Source of the DNA: Kondoa malvinella
Taxonomy: Eukaryota > Basidiomycota > Agaricostilbomycetes > Agaricostilbales > Kondoaceae
Reading direction: 5' to 3'
Assembly: GCA_039545315.1 (NCBI GenBank)
Contig: BCIM01000005.1
Span: 870,609-934,608 of the forward strand
Length of the DNA stretch: 64,000 nt
Part shown: positions 35,501 to 47,252 of the stretch, one piece after another
Position numbering within the stretch: the first letter of the stretch is position 1
How the letters are laid out: every line of letters begins with the position of its first letter
Made by a program: the position numbers and the translations under genes
The notes under the pieces: model-generated
Seen by the model: the letters and a program-made list of their open reading frames with translations, nothing else
Databases searched by the model: none
What the model was told of the DNA's origin: nothing

Positions 35501-38500
35501 GAAGCCATCATGTACATCTTCCGCTCACTTCGTCTCAAATGTGTCATGTTCTTGCCTCAAGTAAGTTTACCTATTCTTCCAATTGAATCGCTCGCTAACA
35601 ATACTGCAGGTGATCCCTGCCTTCCTTGGCGCCATGCGTTCTTGCCCACCCAATCTACAAGAGTACTACATCCAAAACCTCGGCCATCTCATTGCTACAG
35701 TCAAGCAGCACATTCGAAAACACTTGCCACCCATCCTTGCGCTAATCAGCGACTTCTGGACATCAGGCGTCACCTTGCAAGTTATCATTGTAGATTTGAT
35801 CGAGTCGATCGCTACAGCCCTCGAAGGCGAATTCAAGATTTACCTTCCGATTCTGCTGCCTCTCCTTCTGCAAGCCTTCGAAGGTGATAGCACAGACCGC
35901 AAGACTCAAACTCAATTGCGCATTCTGCGTGCTTTTGGCACCTTCGGAGCAAACCTAGAAGAGTACCTTCATCTCACTGTACCGATCATCGTAAAGACCT
36001 TTGAGCGCCTCGACCTTCCTTTGGCTGTCCGCAAAGCAGCAATCACCACTCTGAATGTGCTGTGCCGCAAGATGAACTTTACCGACCATGCGTCTAGAGT
36101 TGTTCACCCGCTTGTGCGCATCCTCAATTCGGCTCCAAATGAGCTCAAGATGGCAGCTGTCGATACTCTCTGTACTCTGATGACCCAAATTGGCCCTGAA
36201 TTTGCCATCTTCATCCCATTGATCAACAAGACTCTTCTCAGAAACCGCATACAACATGCGAAGTACGAGTCTCTCGTTTCGAAGCTGCTTAGAGGCGAAT
36301 CACTACCACAAGATCAAGGCAAACTGTTAGTAGCCTTCATGTTTTTTGTCTTCGCTGACGCTTTACAACAGCATGCGAGGCGAAGACGAGACAAGCATTG
36401 CGGCCGACGCGGGTGTCGGCAAGCTTCCCGTCAACCAGCGCAACTTGATGAGCGCTTGGGAAACGACCGAGAGAGCCAAGGCCGACGACTGGCGAGAATG
36501 GCTGAAGCGTTTGGCCGTTCAGCTACTAAAGTCATCACCTTCGCATTCGCTACGAGCCTGCGCCAATTTGGCCGAAGTATATCATCCTCTGGCCAGAGAG
36601 TTGTTCAACCCGGCATTCGTGTCTTGCTGGCAAGAGCTGTATGACAACTACCAAGATCAGCTCGTGCGAGCCATCATGACTGCTTTGGCGTCTCCTTCAG
36701 TACCGACCGAAGTCATGCAAACACTTTTGAACCTCGCTGAATTTATGGAGGTGCGTATCTGATCAATTTTGCCAGTCTTTACTAACAAAAGACGCAGCAT
36801 GACGACAAAATGCTTCCAATTCCAGCTCAAATGCTCGGTACCTACGCAAATCGCTGCCATGCGTATGCAAAGGCTCTACATTACAAAGAGACCGAATTCT
36901 TCAGCTCAAACTCATACGAGATTATCGAAGACCTCATCAGAATCAACAATCACTTGCAGCAACCGGACACTGCCATGGGCATCTTAACGTATGCACAACA
37001 GCATTTTGATGTCAGAAACCTCTCGGAAGACTGGTACGAGAAGCTTGAAAAGTGGGACGATGCCCTAGTCGCGTATGAGAGCCGTCAAGCTGCAGATCCC
37101 AACAATTTCGATCTCACTCTCGGTCGAATGCGCTGTCTCCACGCTTTGGGCGAGTGGGAGTCGCTGTCTCAGCTTGCTGCAGACTATTGGGCGCATGCGT
37201 CGATTGACCTGAAGCGAAAGATTGCCCCGCTTGGCGCTGCCTCAGCCTGGGGACAACAGAATTGGGACTCGATGGAAGAGTTCGTCAGCGTCTTGAAGCA
37301 TGATTCTGCAGACCGTGCTTGGTTCCGATCGATCTTGAACATTCACAAAGGCGAATTTGGCAAAGCACAATCGCACATCAACAAAGCACGAGATCTTCTT
37401 GTCACTGAGCTTACTACATTGGTAGGTGAAAGCTACAATCGAGCATACAAGTGAGTACAATGTTGCCTTCGAGCACAAATATGCTCACAAAGGCGAATAG
37501 CCAAATTGTACGAGTTCAAATGCTCTCGGAGCTGGAAGAGATCATCCAGTACAAGGAAGCCTCGAATCTGAATCTTCCAGATCACCGCGAACGGCGCCAA
37601 GTCATACAAAAGACCTGGATGAAGCGACTCCGAGGTTGCCAGCGTGACGTCGAAGTTTGGCAACGCATCTTGAAAGTTCGAGCACTCGTAATGACACCTC
37701 GCGAGAATGTGGACATGTGGATCAAATTTGCCAACCTCTGTCGCAAGTCTGGTCGCATGGGCCTTGCCGAGAAGACAATCAATTCTTTACTTGGCTATGA
37801 AGCTGACAATGTAAGGCTGGCTGCTCAGTGGGCTGGATTGCGGCTGAGATCTTTCGCAGGGTCCACCTCACGTCATCTACGCCAATCTCAAGTATATGTG
37901 GGCGACAGGGGAGCGGGAAGATACTCTCGTTCGGCTGCAAGAATTCACTCGAAAGCTGAAAGACGACTTGGAACAACAAAGTCTTCAATCCGAACTTCAG
38001 CCCACATACACACGTCTTCTCGCCAGATGCAATTACAAGCAAGGAGAGTGGGCTATGGCGCTGCGAGACGACTGGGGCTCGGTGAGCAGGCACCGGTCAC
38101 ATCGAGGCCTCGATCTGATCTTTATTCTCATTAGGATATCGTGTCTGATGCTCTTCAGTCGTATCACTATGCGACTATGCTAGACCCAAAATGGTACAAA
38201 GCTTGGCATGCGTGGGCTTTGGCTAACACAGAAGTCGTCTCGCATTACATGAAAACTCGTTCGGAGAGCGATACAAACCCTATACCGCAAGCAATGTACA
38301 CCGACTTCCTCGTTCCAGCTGTGAGAGGTATTTCAGCAGTTGTATGCCATTTGCGCCGTGCTTAATTTCCTCAACAGGTTTCTTCCACTCCATCGCTTTG
38401 TCGCCCGGCAAATCTCTGCAAGATACGCTGAGGTTGCTTACACTCTGGTTCAACTATGGTCACCAAGGCGATGTCAGTGCCGCTATGCAGGAAGGTCTCG

Positions 38501-41060
38501 GTAGCGTTAGCATCGATACTTGGCTGGAGGTCATTCCGCAGGTATGCAAAATGTCAGCCAGCTCGAATTTGCGCTAATCATGCAAACGCAACAGCTGATT
38601 GCTCGACTTTACGCGCCAGCTACCAACGTCAGACGCTTGGTACAGCAAATGCTGGCAGACATTGGTCGAGCGCATCCGCAAGCACTGGTATATGCTCTGA
38701 CAGTGGCCAGCAAATATCCAAGCCCACCTCGCCGCCGGGCAGCCCTGTCGATTCTCGACAAAATGCGCGAACACAGCGCTACACTTGTGGAACAGGTGGG
38801 TCTTCAATTCTCTGGCGCATTGCCATCACTGAAAGTCTACTCAGGCTGTGCTGGTTGCTTCTGAGCTCAATCGGGTGGCAGTGCTCTGGCAAGAGCTCTG
38901 GCATGACTGCTTGGAAGAAGCCTCTCGACTATACTATGCGGAAAAGAACACCAATGCAATGTTTGGGGTACTAGAGCCTATGCATGCACTTATGGACAGT
39001 GTGAGCCCCTTTTGTCCCTCTATTAAGCTACTCTGACACAAATCTCGCAGGGTCCTGAGACATTGCGAGAGATCTCTTTCGTGGCGACTTATGGTCGTGA
39101 CCTTTCAGACGCACGCATCTATTGTCAAAGGTATCGCCAAAATGGAGAGATTGGCGACCTCAATCAAGCATGGGATCTCTATTACGAGATCTTCAAGCGG
39201 ATTGCGAAAAGCTTGTCAGGTCTTACTCAAGTAGAGCTACAATATTCTTCTCCGAAGTTGCTCGCCGCTAAGAATCTAGAACTTGCTGTCCCTGGTATGT
39301 AATGATATGAGCTAGGGTGGCCACGGCTAATCGTAAGCTACAGGTACTTACCATATTGGCAAACCTGTCAACCACATTATCGAATTCAATCCAGACTTTG
39401 AAGTCATGACATCCAAGCAACGTCCAAGAAAGCTGAAGATACGAGGCAGCGATGGCAACGATCATCATTTCCTATTGAAAGGCCATGAAGATCTGCGTCA
39501 GGACGAGCGTGTTATGCAATTGCTTGGCCTGGTCAACACCTTATTGGCAAAAGATCCCGAGACTTTCAAACGACATCTTATCGCTCAAACGTACCCTGCT
39601 ATTCCGCTATCAACTCAATCCGGTCTTCTTAGCTGGGTGAGCATTTACCTATAGTGCAGGCCTGCTGAAGCTGATCCATATGACAGTTGTCGAACACGGA
39701 CACCATGCACTTCCTCATCAAAGAGTACAGAGAAAGCCGAAAGATCTATCTCAATTTGGAACACAGGCTCATGTCTCAGGTGAGTTCTTGTTGTTTGTGA
39801 AACAGGAGCGATGTTTAGAGTGCTCCATTACAGATGTCTCCGCCTCCGCCCTTGTCCAATTCCTACGAGCATCTCACTCTCATGCAAAAGGTCGAAGTGT
39901 TCCAGTATGCGTTGGACAACACTATGGGTCAAGATCTGTACCGCATTCTTTGGCTCAAGAGCAAGGCTTCGGAGGCTTGGCTCGACCGGAGAACTAACTA
40001 CACTCGGTCATTGGCAGTCATGTCGATGTAAGCTATCTCGTCTTTCATCTCAAGCGGCAAATTGACTTGATTTAGGGTCGGCCATATTCTCGGTTTGGGA
40101 GACCGACATCCGTCCAATTTGATCCTCAGTCGTGACAATGGCATGGTCATCCACGTTGACTTTGGTGATTGCTTTGAAGTTGCTATGGTTCGAGACAAAT
40201 ATCCAGAAAAGGTTCCGTTCCGTCTCACGAGAATGCTACAAAATGCAATGGAAGTTAGCAGGATAGAGGGGACCTTCCGAATTGTGGGTGTCTCTAGCCT
40301 GCGGAAGAATTCCACTGACCTATTTTCCGCAGACGTGTGAACACAGTGAGAATTGTTTCAATTTCTTCCATGACTTTCCACTGAGCATCGGTTTCAGCCA
40401 TGAGGGTGCTCCGCGAGAATAAGGAGTCTGTGATTGCTGTGCTCGAAGCGTTCTCACGAGATCCGCTCATCAAGTAAGCCCGTCCTCTTTAGCTTTAATC
40501 GAAGAAATTGACAGTCTCTGTAGTTGGCGTCTTGTTGCTGGTGTGTCTATACCTGGGCTGAGTCTGGCCCACCCATTGACCTCCGACTTCTAGGCGGCAA
40601 GACGATCGAAACGGAGACACGGCCAGGTCGTGGTGAAGCTGTCGCTAGCCGTTCTGGCGGTGAGGCGATCGATCAGTACCAAAGACGACCTCGCGCAGAC
40701 GAGAGTAATCAGTTCGACGGTAAGGTTTTCGTGGCCTGGTTGACAAGGTCTGACAAGCGGTTACAGAGGAAGCGAACGAAATCCTCAATCAGAAGGCACT
40801 GCAAGTGGTCGACCGAGTAGTCCAAAAGCTCACTGGAAGAGACTTCAAGCCAGACGTGGTATTGACTGTGCCAGAGCAAGTTGATCGTTTAATCCAGCAA
40901 GGTACGTCGTCTCTCTTGATTGCTTGATCAAATATTAAAGACTAGCAACAGCTACGAACATAGAGCATTGGGCTACAAGCTTTTTAGGGTGGTGTAGTGT
41001 TCGTTCTCCCACTTTCGGTGTTGCCGTCCTCTGACACATCTGTCATTGCAGTTCTGGTAG
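32525..41060 (+). CDS. TOR1: Target of rapamycin (TOR) serine/threonine kinase
   Basis: A very large multi-exon gene. Its N-terminal HEAT-repeat region (32.5-36.7 kb) has the TOR-typical [20 protein letters not shown] and [20 protein letters not shown] blocks, followed by the FAT domain (36.8-38.8 kb). The FRB domain lies at about 38.86-39.24 kb ([20 protein letters not shown], ending [13 protein letters not shown]). The kinase domain has [20 protein letters not shown], catalytic loop [12 protein letters not shown] and Mg-binding [11 protein letters not shown]. The FATC end is SFLGWCSFW, obtained after a final intron that leaves TTC TGG TAG. TOR controls growth, translation and autophagy in TORC1/TORC2. 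Only one copy is in the window. The rapamycin-facing FRB residues are largely conserved. The exact N-terminus is uncertain; ATG 32525 is the first in frame with the HEAT region. Confidence 0.95.
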
Positions 41061-41400
41061 ACTTCCTCAACATGTCTCGTAAGGTTTGTCGACCTTTTCA
41101 CTGCTGGAGGCTGCGTCTGATCGACAGCTTTGCTTCCCAGCGGTAATACAACGCAAATGTTGTGCATAGGGATACCTAAGTTGGTGATATGATACCTCTG
41201 CATGTAGATACACGCGTCCTGTAATGTAGCACGGGCGTCTGAACAGTGTAGGAGCAGCTGGCTTGCAGGATTCGCCCGCCAAAATTTCCAGAGGCTCGAC
41301 GCGTTCCAGTAAGCACGTGACCCGCAGCCAAAAACATTCCCAAGCTCGAGCCTTCCTCGCTACCTCTCCTCGCTCCACCAGTCTGTCAGCCGCCCACGAC
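41061..41400. other. Intergenic region TOR - paralog A
   Basis: Presumed TOR 3' region and promoter of the following gene. No coding or RNA feature is recognised. Confidence 0.5.
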
Positions 41401-44400
41401 ATGACTCGGCGTACCTCTCTTATTGCAGCTCGAGCGCTTGAAGCTGTCGCGTATGTCCTTACATCTTTGTCTGTCTCTGCGCGTTCTGATGCTTTGTTCC
41501 CTTGCTAGCAACGAGAGCGATGATTTAACTGATCTCTCCGACTTGGAGCTCGCTCAAAAGACCAACACCTCGCTTACTGACGTTGACGAGCTTTCTGAAA
41601 CGTCTGAAGTGGAATTGGTCAAAGAAGTTCCCAAGAGGACCACAAAAGCAGCCGCTACTTCTACTGCTACTGCTAAGAAAGGCGCCAGCAAGGCCAAAAA
41701 GCAGAAGAATGATGATTATGTCGCAGAAGGCTCAGACAGCGATTACAACTCTGGCAAAGAGCGCAAAAAGGCCAAAGGCAAACCTCAGGCCAGACGCTCT
41801 AAAGTCGCCAAGATCAATTGGACTGGTGGGAACCGTCCCTTCGACACTTTGGGTGACGAGTTGATGAGCGAGTCCATTCTCTTTCCGTTCCCTATCGTAG
41901 CTAAAGATCGCCCAGTGACCATCTTTGCGCAAATCACTCCAGGCAAGAAGACTACCCATTCATGGAATCTGGTCTCGAAGCGCTTTCACGCAATTGCCAG
42001 TCTGCCTTATGCTCGAGCGAATTGGTCAGTCTTGTGTCTTCTCTCTGCTGAAGCGGTCTAACAGCCAGAACAGGCTTCTGACCCACTACTCGCGATCCAA
42101 TGCCTTGTACCACTGCGTTCGAATCGGATCCATCTGCGAAGAGCAAACGCTCAACAGTCTCATCGATGGTGGTCGAGCTTGCTCAAGTCGCTACTTCTTT
42201 CAGATGGCCTGCCTCGCTTATGCCAAGAAGACGCCCTCCTGGCTCTCCAAGAAGTGGAGTAGCAGCGAGACCATCTCTTTTGCCAATTGGATCGCGTTGT
42301 TGACCAAGGGTGTTGAACTGTTTCCGACTTTGAGTCCATCGACTGGAAAAGACGACGCCGAGATCATCAAATCGTAAGTCTGCTGTTGACTCAGTACAAG
42401 ACTCGGTTGGCTCATAACTGCGTCTTCTGCAATTTCAGCTGGATCAGGTCCAAAGGCACGCAGACTGGTCTTCCTACTGCTCGACAACGCAGGTTCAGGC
42501 GCTGGCGCATGAATGTTGACGAGGTCCAGAGCTTCAATAGCAAGGAGGCGGAGGCTGAAGCAAAGGCGAGTGCCTCATTTGTACTGAATTCTGTTAGGGG
42601 CTCATATATTGCACAGGACAAAGAATTCGAGGTCATCAAAGATTTATTCCAAACCCAGGCATTTTGTCCATTCAGCGACAAGGATCCGTTGATCGGTGAC
42701 TTTATTGACGCCATCAACAGTTAGTGATCTTTCAGAACACCGTCCTGTGACTGCTAACATTCACACAGTCAATCCTGCCTTCATGGACGTTGCTCTCGCA
42801 GCTGGATTCGAAATTTCTGAACACTTCAAATCACTTGCATTCGATAAGATCTTCTTCTTGAAGAACATTTCCAATGACTCTAAACTAGAAAAGTTTCAAG
42901 CGCTATTCTCGACCTGTGAAGAGTTGGCACCCGAGGCTCCCTTCTTCGAGCAGTTATTGACCAAAAAGATCGGGCGACGCAACAGGCATGAGGAAGATGA
43001 ACCGCTCCTTCACAGCCACATTGAGCTCTTGCAAGCCTTCGACGCGAGCAGCTTGGTTCCTTTCAGCTTGACCCAGCCATGTGCGGCAGCCATTGAGCAC
43101 AAAGGCAAGAACTTGAGCAAGCTGGTGAGTGCATCCATTGCAGGCACTTGTACGATGAGCGGTTTCTGAGACTCGCAAACAGGAATTACTCTCTCAAGCG
43201 GGCATGATCTACTCGATGGTTGAGACACTTGGCCTGGGTTCCAACGTTATCGATGTCGAGCTGACTGCTAAAGTGGTGTTTTTTCTGGCACAAGATGTAC
43301 GCACTAGTAAGTCTGTCGACTCTTTCACGCCACGCCAAGTTCTGATTTTGTCTAGTTGGCACTTACTTCCAGGCGAACTACTTCCGCAACGCCTATCCCG
43401 TTCAAGGGGAGACTGAACGCGTTAGCCGGCTAGTCGACAGCGCTGCTGCTGGAAAGGCTCTGAATGACTGGAATCTTTCGGCCGAGGTAGATGACGATCT
43501 TTTGGTGAAGCTCATGCTGGACGAGTAAGTATCTTTGCCACATGAAGCGTTCACGCTGAGAGACAGAACCACAGGCCGGTCAGTATCGATGCCGTACATT
43601 ACTACCTTGTCAGCAAGCGCAGCGCAGAAGAGGTAGAGCAGATCATGTCCAAAACAGCGGTCGCATTACTTTGGCGACCACATCAGGTGGGGTCCAATTG
43701 AGGGCAGAAGTGGAACGAGGCTGAATATATTTACAGGGCAAGGCACTCAACACAATCTTAGCACTCGAACCTGGCTGCAAAGCTCGTGTAGCAGTCGTCT
43801 TGACCAACGAATTCAGCCTGTCTGAGGATGCTATTCAGCAAGCACTGGAGGACACGCTGATGCTCAAGCTGTACACTCCCTTTGGTCCATCAGCAAGTTT
43901 GTTCAGCGGGTCCTTGTTTGCAGATAAGGTCTATGCGCCTCTCGACGACGACGTGACGGCTTCGGACCCGTCGCTGCGCGCGTCATTTTCGACTGATGGA
44001 CCTTTCGGACGCGCCAGCTCGTCCAATGCTACTGCCACGATTCTACAAGTAGGTCTCACACAGTTCCCGGCGTGTGAAGAAATGCTAGTCTGACACGCAT
44101 GAGCAGAAAATTTATCGTACAAATGCTGATGCACAACAAACTTTGCTCAATCACGCGACTTTGACGGAAAATTCAATGCTTGTCAACTCTGCTTTGGGAG
44201 CTGGTGCCGTGATCAGTGTAAGTTTGTATCGCGCGCACCAATATCTCGGGGCTGAACATTGCATAGATGGAAATTTTCAGCCTACATGCAGCCCTGCGTA
44301 CCGGTGTCGGCGCCACCATCATGAGCGAGATCCTGCAGGGGATTACACCGCACTGTACCTTGCCTGGCGATTCCGAAGAAAGCTCTGTCAATCCTGGTAT

Positions 44401-44747
44401 TACGATTCGCAAAGATCGTCTAACCGCGTGGATGTCTGCTATTTCCGACCTCGTCGAAAAGGGGAAAGGAGTTTCGTCCAAGCAGAAGGAACCCTCTAAT
44501 CTCTTCGTGGAGGTAGGTTGTTTTTGCTCATCTCATCCAACCGCTCAAGTTGTGCTCGTAGACTGCTGAAGTGCATTTGGCAAAGATGGGCCGCATCATA
44601 CAGCGTTGGGAAGCTCAGCAGCCGGACGACTGTCCTATCGCTGCATTCTCTGGGGACTGGTGCCGTTCATGCCGTGAACGTCACAACGCTGATGAACACA
44701 TCCATTTAATCCGCCATTATTACAACAGCGATGAGGACTCTTATTGA
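41401..44747 (+). CDS. F-box-like nuclear protein, uncharacterised family, copy A
   Basis: Multi-exon gene of roughly 950-1000 residues; start MTRRTSLIAARALEAVA. The N-terminus is acidic then Lys/Ala-rich (DLTDLSDLELAQ, KGASKAKKQKNDDY, KERKKAKGKPQARR), resembling a nuclear localisation region. Next comes PFDTLGDELMSE and a WNLVSKRFHAIASLPYARAN segment that looks like a degenerate F-box (L-x-DE, then VSKRF). The long remainder is helical and ankyrin/armadillo-like in feel but matches nothing I know (AYAKKTPSWLSKKW, INPAFMDVALAAGFEISEHF). The C-terminus has a possible zinc site with CPIAAFSGDWCRSC and several His. A paralog lies at 47253-50653 on the other strand with the same block order. If the F-box is real, it could be an SCF substrate adaptor (inference only). 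Confidence 0.65.
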
Positions 44748-44889
44748 TCGAAATTCAGCACGGCTGGGTCACGACTGTCGGATAAATGCACAATGCCATT
44801 TGATTCCTCGCTCATGTTTTCGTAACCCTTGAACTCGGACGGTCATCGATTGCGCTCTAGCTGCTCCTTACTCGCCAGTAGCCCCTCAT

Positions 44890-45182
44890 ATGAAGCCGAT
44901 CACTCAACGTCCTATTCGCTTGATGGCGAATGGTGTCAAGTCGTGCCCAGAACAGGTCCTGACCTTTTGAGAGCAGCCAAAACATTTCATCGTGCTCATG
45001 TCGATTTGTAGGCAGCTGCGTATGGCAAATGCATCACTGCGCGATACCTCGAAGTAGAAAAGGACATGTGCGCAAAGGAATTCGCTGCTTTCAAGGTCTG
45101 CGTGCAGAAAGCTGTAAGTTGCGTTTAGCTGGCAAAGTGCAATGACTCAAGATTAGTTGCGTAGGTCGGGCGCAAGTGGTGA
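44890..45182 (+). CDS. Twin CX9C mitochondrial protein, NDUFAF8-like (61 aa)
   Basis: A small gene of three exons (44890-44955, 45012-45113, 45165-45182) with consistent phases. The product has 61 residues: MKPITQRPIRLMANGVKS, then a CX9C (CPEQAAAYGKC), a connecting helix with ITARYLEVEKDM, a second CX9C (CAKEFAAFKVC) and the end GRKW. The twin CX9C helix-hairpin is the signature of intermembrane-space proteins imported by Mia40. Sequence and length resemble NDUFAF8, the partner of NDUFAF5 in complex I assembly. Other small CX9C proteins are possible. The coding exons are too short to stand out individually. Confidence 0.7.
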
Positions 45183-45569
45183 TCAGCTACTCTGTGAAGA
45201 TCAACGATCGACTACAAGCCATACGCCGAGCTGTTCAGCACGCCAGCCTGAAAGTCAGAGTCAGACCGATCTGCCTGTACTCGACAGCACGGAACAGCTA
45301 CCCCATCGTCCTGCTACGGGCTACGTCCATCATATCTACAAGGCAAGGCAGTCGCATCACAGTGACGTTGTCGCAAGGCGAAGCTTCAAGAAGACGAACT
45401 TGACCAGCTCGACAGTGCCCAAGTAATCTTGACGAGGTGTAGAGCGATACAACTTGTACAATAGCTTGTACATAGCTTTCGCATTGTACAACTTACTAGC
45501 TCACCTGTTGACATCCGCGACTCAGCGCGTCCTTGAACAAACCGCGACGTCTATAGATACCTTCAGATC
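45183..45569. other. Intergenic region before GPI8
   Basis: A plus-strand frame of about 75 codons follows the CX9C gene stop but starts without context and has no family signature. I see nothing else. It probably contains the 3' region and the GPI8 promoter. Confidence 0.45.
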
Positions 45570-47177
45570 ATGTATACCCCCAGTGTCAGGCTGCTCCTGG
45601 TCTTGCTGATTGATCTGATACCCCTGGCTCTATCATCTGCCAGCACGAGCAATCCGCAACGTGCGTAGCTGCCTTTGGAAACATTGATGTCAGAAGCTGA
45701 GTGTTGGCCCAGCGCATTCGAACAATTGGGCTGTCCTTGTATGCACTTCGAGGTAAGATGCTTTGTGCGCCTTTCCAGTGAAGGACTGATGCTCTATGCT
45801 AGATATTGGTTCAAGTGAGCTATATCCGCATTAAAATGACGAGCACGAGTTGAGCATGCGTTGCCCTCTATAGCTACAGGGTAAGCCAAAGCTCATCGAC
45901 CTGACTACTTCAGCTGATCCCCCACAGCACATGGCCAACACCATGTCCATGTAAGCTCTTTCAATTCGTTGCCGAAGCATTCTTCTGACGCACGAGCAGG
46001 TACCGAACAGTCAAACGACTGGGCATACCAGACTCACAAATCATCCTCATGCTAGCGGACGACGCAGCTTGTAATGCGAGAAACATGTACCCTGGCACCA
46101 TCTTTGCCAATGCCAATAGAGCGTTGGATCTTTTTGGAGAAGCTGTTGAAGTGGATTACAGAGGCGAGGAAGTGTCTGTAGAGAACTTTATTCGCTTACT
46201 CACAGGTATGCTCGTCCAAGCCTGTGCTTGCATTCGACTGAACAGGCTTATAGACCGAGTTTCACCCGATACACCTATCTCGAAACGACTGAATACGAAC
46301 GACCGATCAAACATCTTTGTCTACATGACTGGACATGGAGGCGACGAGTTTCTCAAATTTCAAGATTCCGAAGAGATTTCAGCGTTTGATATAGCGGATG
46401 CTTTCCAATCAATGTGGACAAAGAATCGGTTTGTCCTTTCCTTTATCTACTTATCTAGCTGATTTCGGCGTTCATCGGCGTTCAGATACAACGAGATTTT
46501 CTTTATGATTGATACATGTCAAGCGAACACCATGTTTTCGAAGTTCTACTCGCCCAACATCATCGCGACAGGCTCGTCTGAAAAGGGTCAAAACTCGTAC
46601 TCGGTAAGTCACTCTCCGCTATCAGGCTCCAAGCTGATGTAAAGTGTATCTGCATAGCACCACGCTGATCCGGACATTGGCGTTGCTGTCATTGACCGCT
46701 TCACTCATGCTGCCATGACCCACCTAGAACACATCAACAAGACATCTCAAGCAAAGCTCGTAGACTTTGTATGCTTCTCCCTTCATTTCCTTTGGGATTT
46801 TGCTTTCCTTTGGGATTTTGCTGATAAATCGCTCATAGTTTGCAACTTATGATCCAGAAAGCATCAGATCAACTCCAGGAGTCAGAACAGATCTTTTCAA
46901 GTCGCGATCACTTGATCAAGTACTGCTGACCGACTTTCTTGGTGGTGTAAGCGATGCAGAGCTAGTATCTGCTGATACTACATCAGCAAGAGCGGACCAA
47001 GCATCGTATCCTGCTCGAAGCAAAAAACCGCCGAGGCAAGCTGCAAGTCCTCAGAAGTCTATACATCCGCAAGAGATGCAGACGGACAGGTCGAGAACGG
47101 AGACTTATGCATATCTAGCGGGGATAATCGTGTGTCTATTGTTTGTAATACAGGTCGGAGCAGCATATAGCGAGTAA
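45570..47177 (+). CDS. GPI8: GPI-anchor transamidase catalytic subunit Gpi8 (PIG-K)
   Basis: Multi-exon gene encoding about 380 residues. It has a signal peptide ([20 protein letters not shown]), then [20 protein letters not shown] (after three small exons), [20 protein letters not shown], the catalytic His in [15 protein letters not shown], the catalytic Cys in [16 protein letters not shown], and [22 protein letters not shown]-terminal membrane segment reads [17 protein letters not shown]. It is a C13 legumain-like cysteine peptidase that cleaves the C-terminal signal and attaches the GPI anchor in the ER. Catalytic His and Cys are both intact. Two of its introns carry exact tandem duplications. 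It converges on paralog B with 75 bp between stops. Confidence 0.93.
46465..46484 (+). repeat. 10-nt tandem duplication at an intron 3' end (GPI8)
   Basis: TCGGCGTTCA occurs twice, head to tail (46465-46474, 46475-46484), immediately before the acceptor CAG of the GPI8 intron that splits the Asn-Arg-Tyr codons. Confidence 0.85.
46786..46821 (+). repeat. 18-nt tandem duplication in a GPI8 intron
   Basis: TTTCCTTTGGGATTTTGC is present twice without gap or mismatch (46786-46803, 46804-46821) inside the intron between the Val-Asp-Phe and Phe-Ala-Thr codons. Confidence 0.9.
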
Positions 47178-47252
47178 TTGTAAGAAGGAGAATGCATTTG
47201 CAGCGATATAAGGTACAAGGTCGCAATGGGAATCATATCACCGAAGTGTCAT

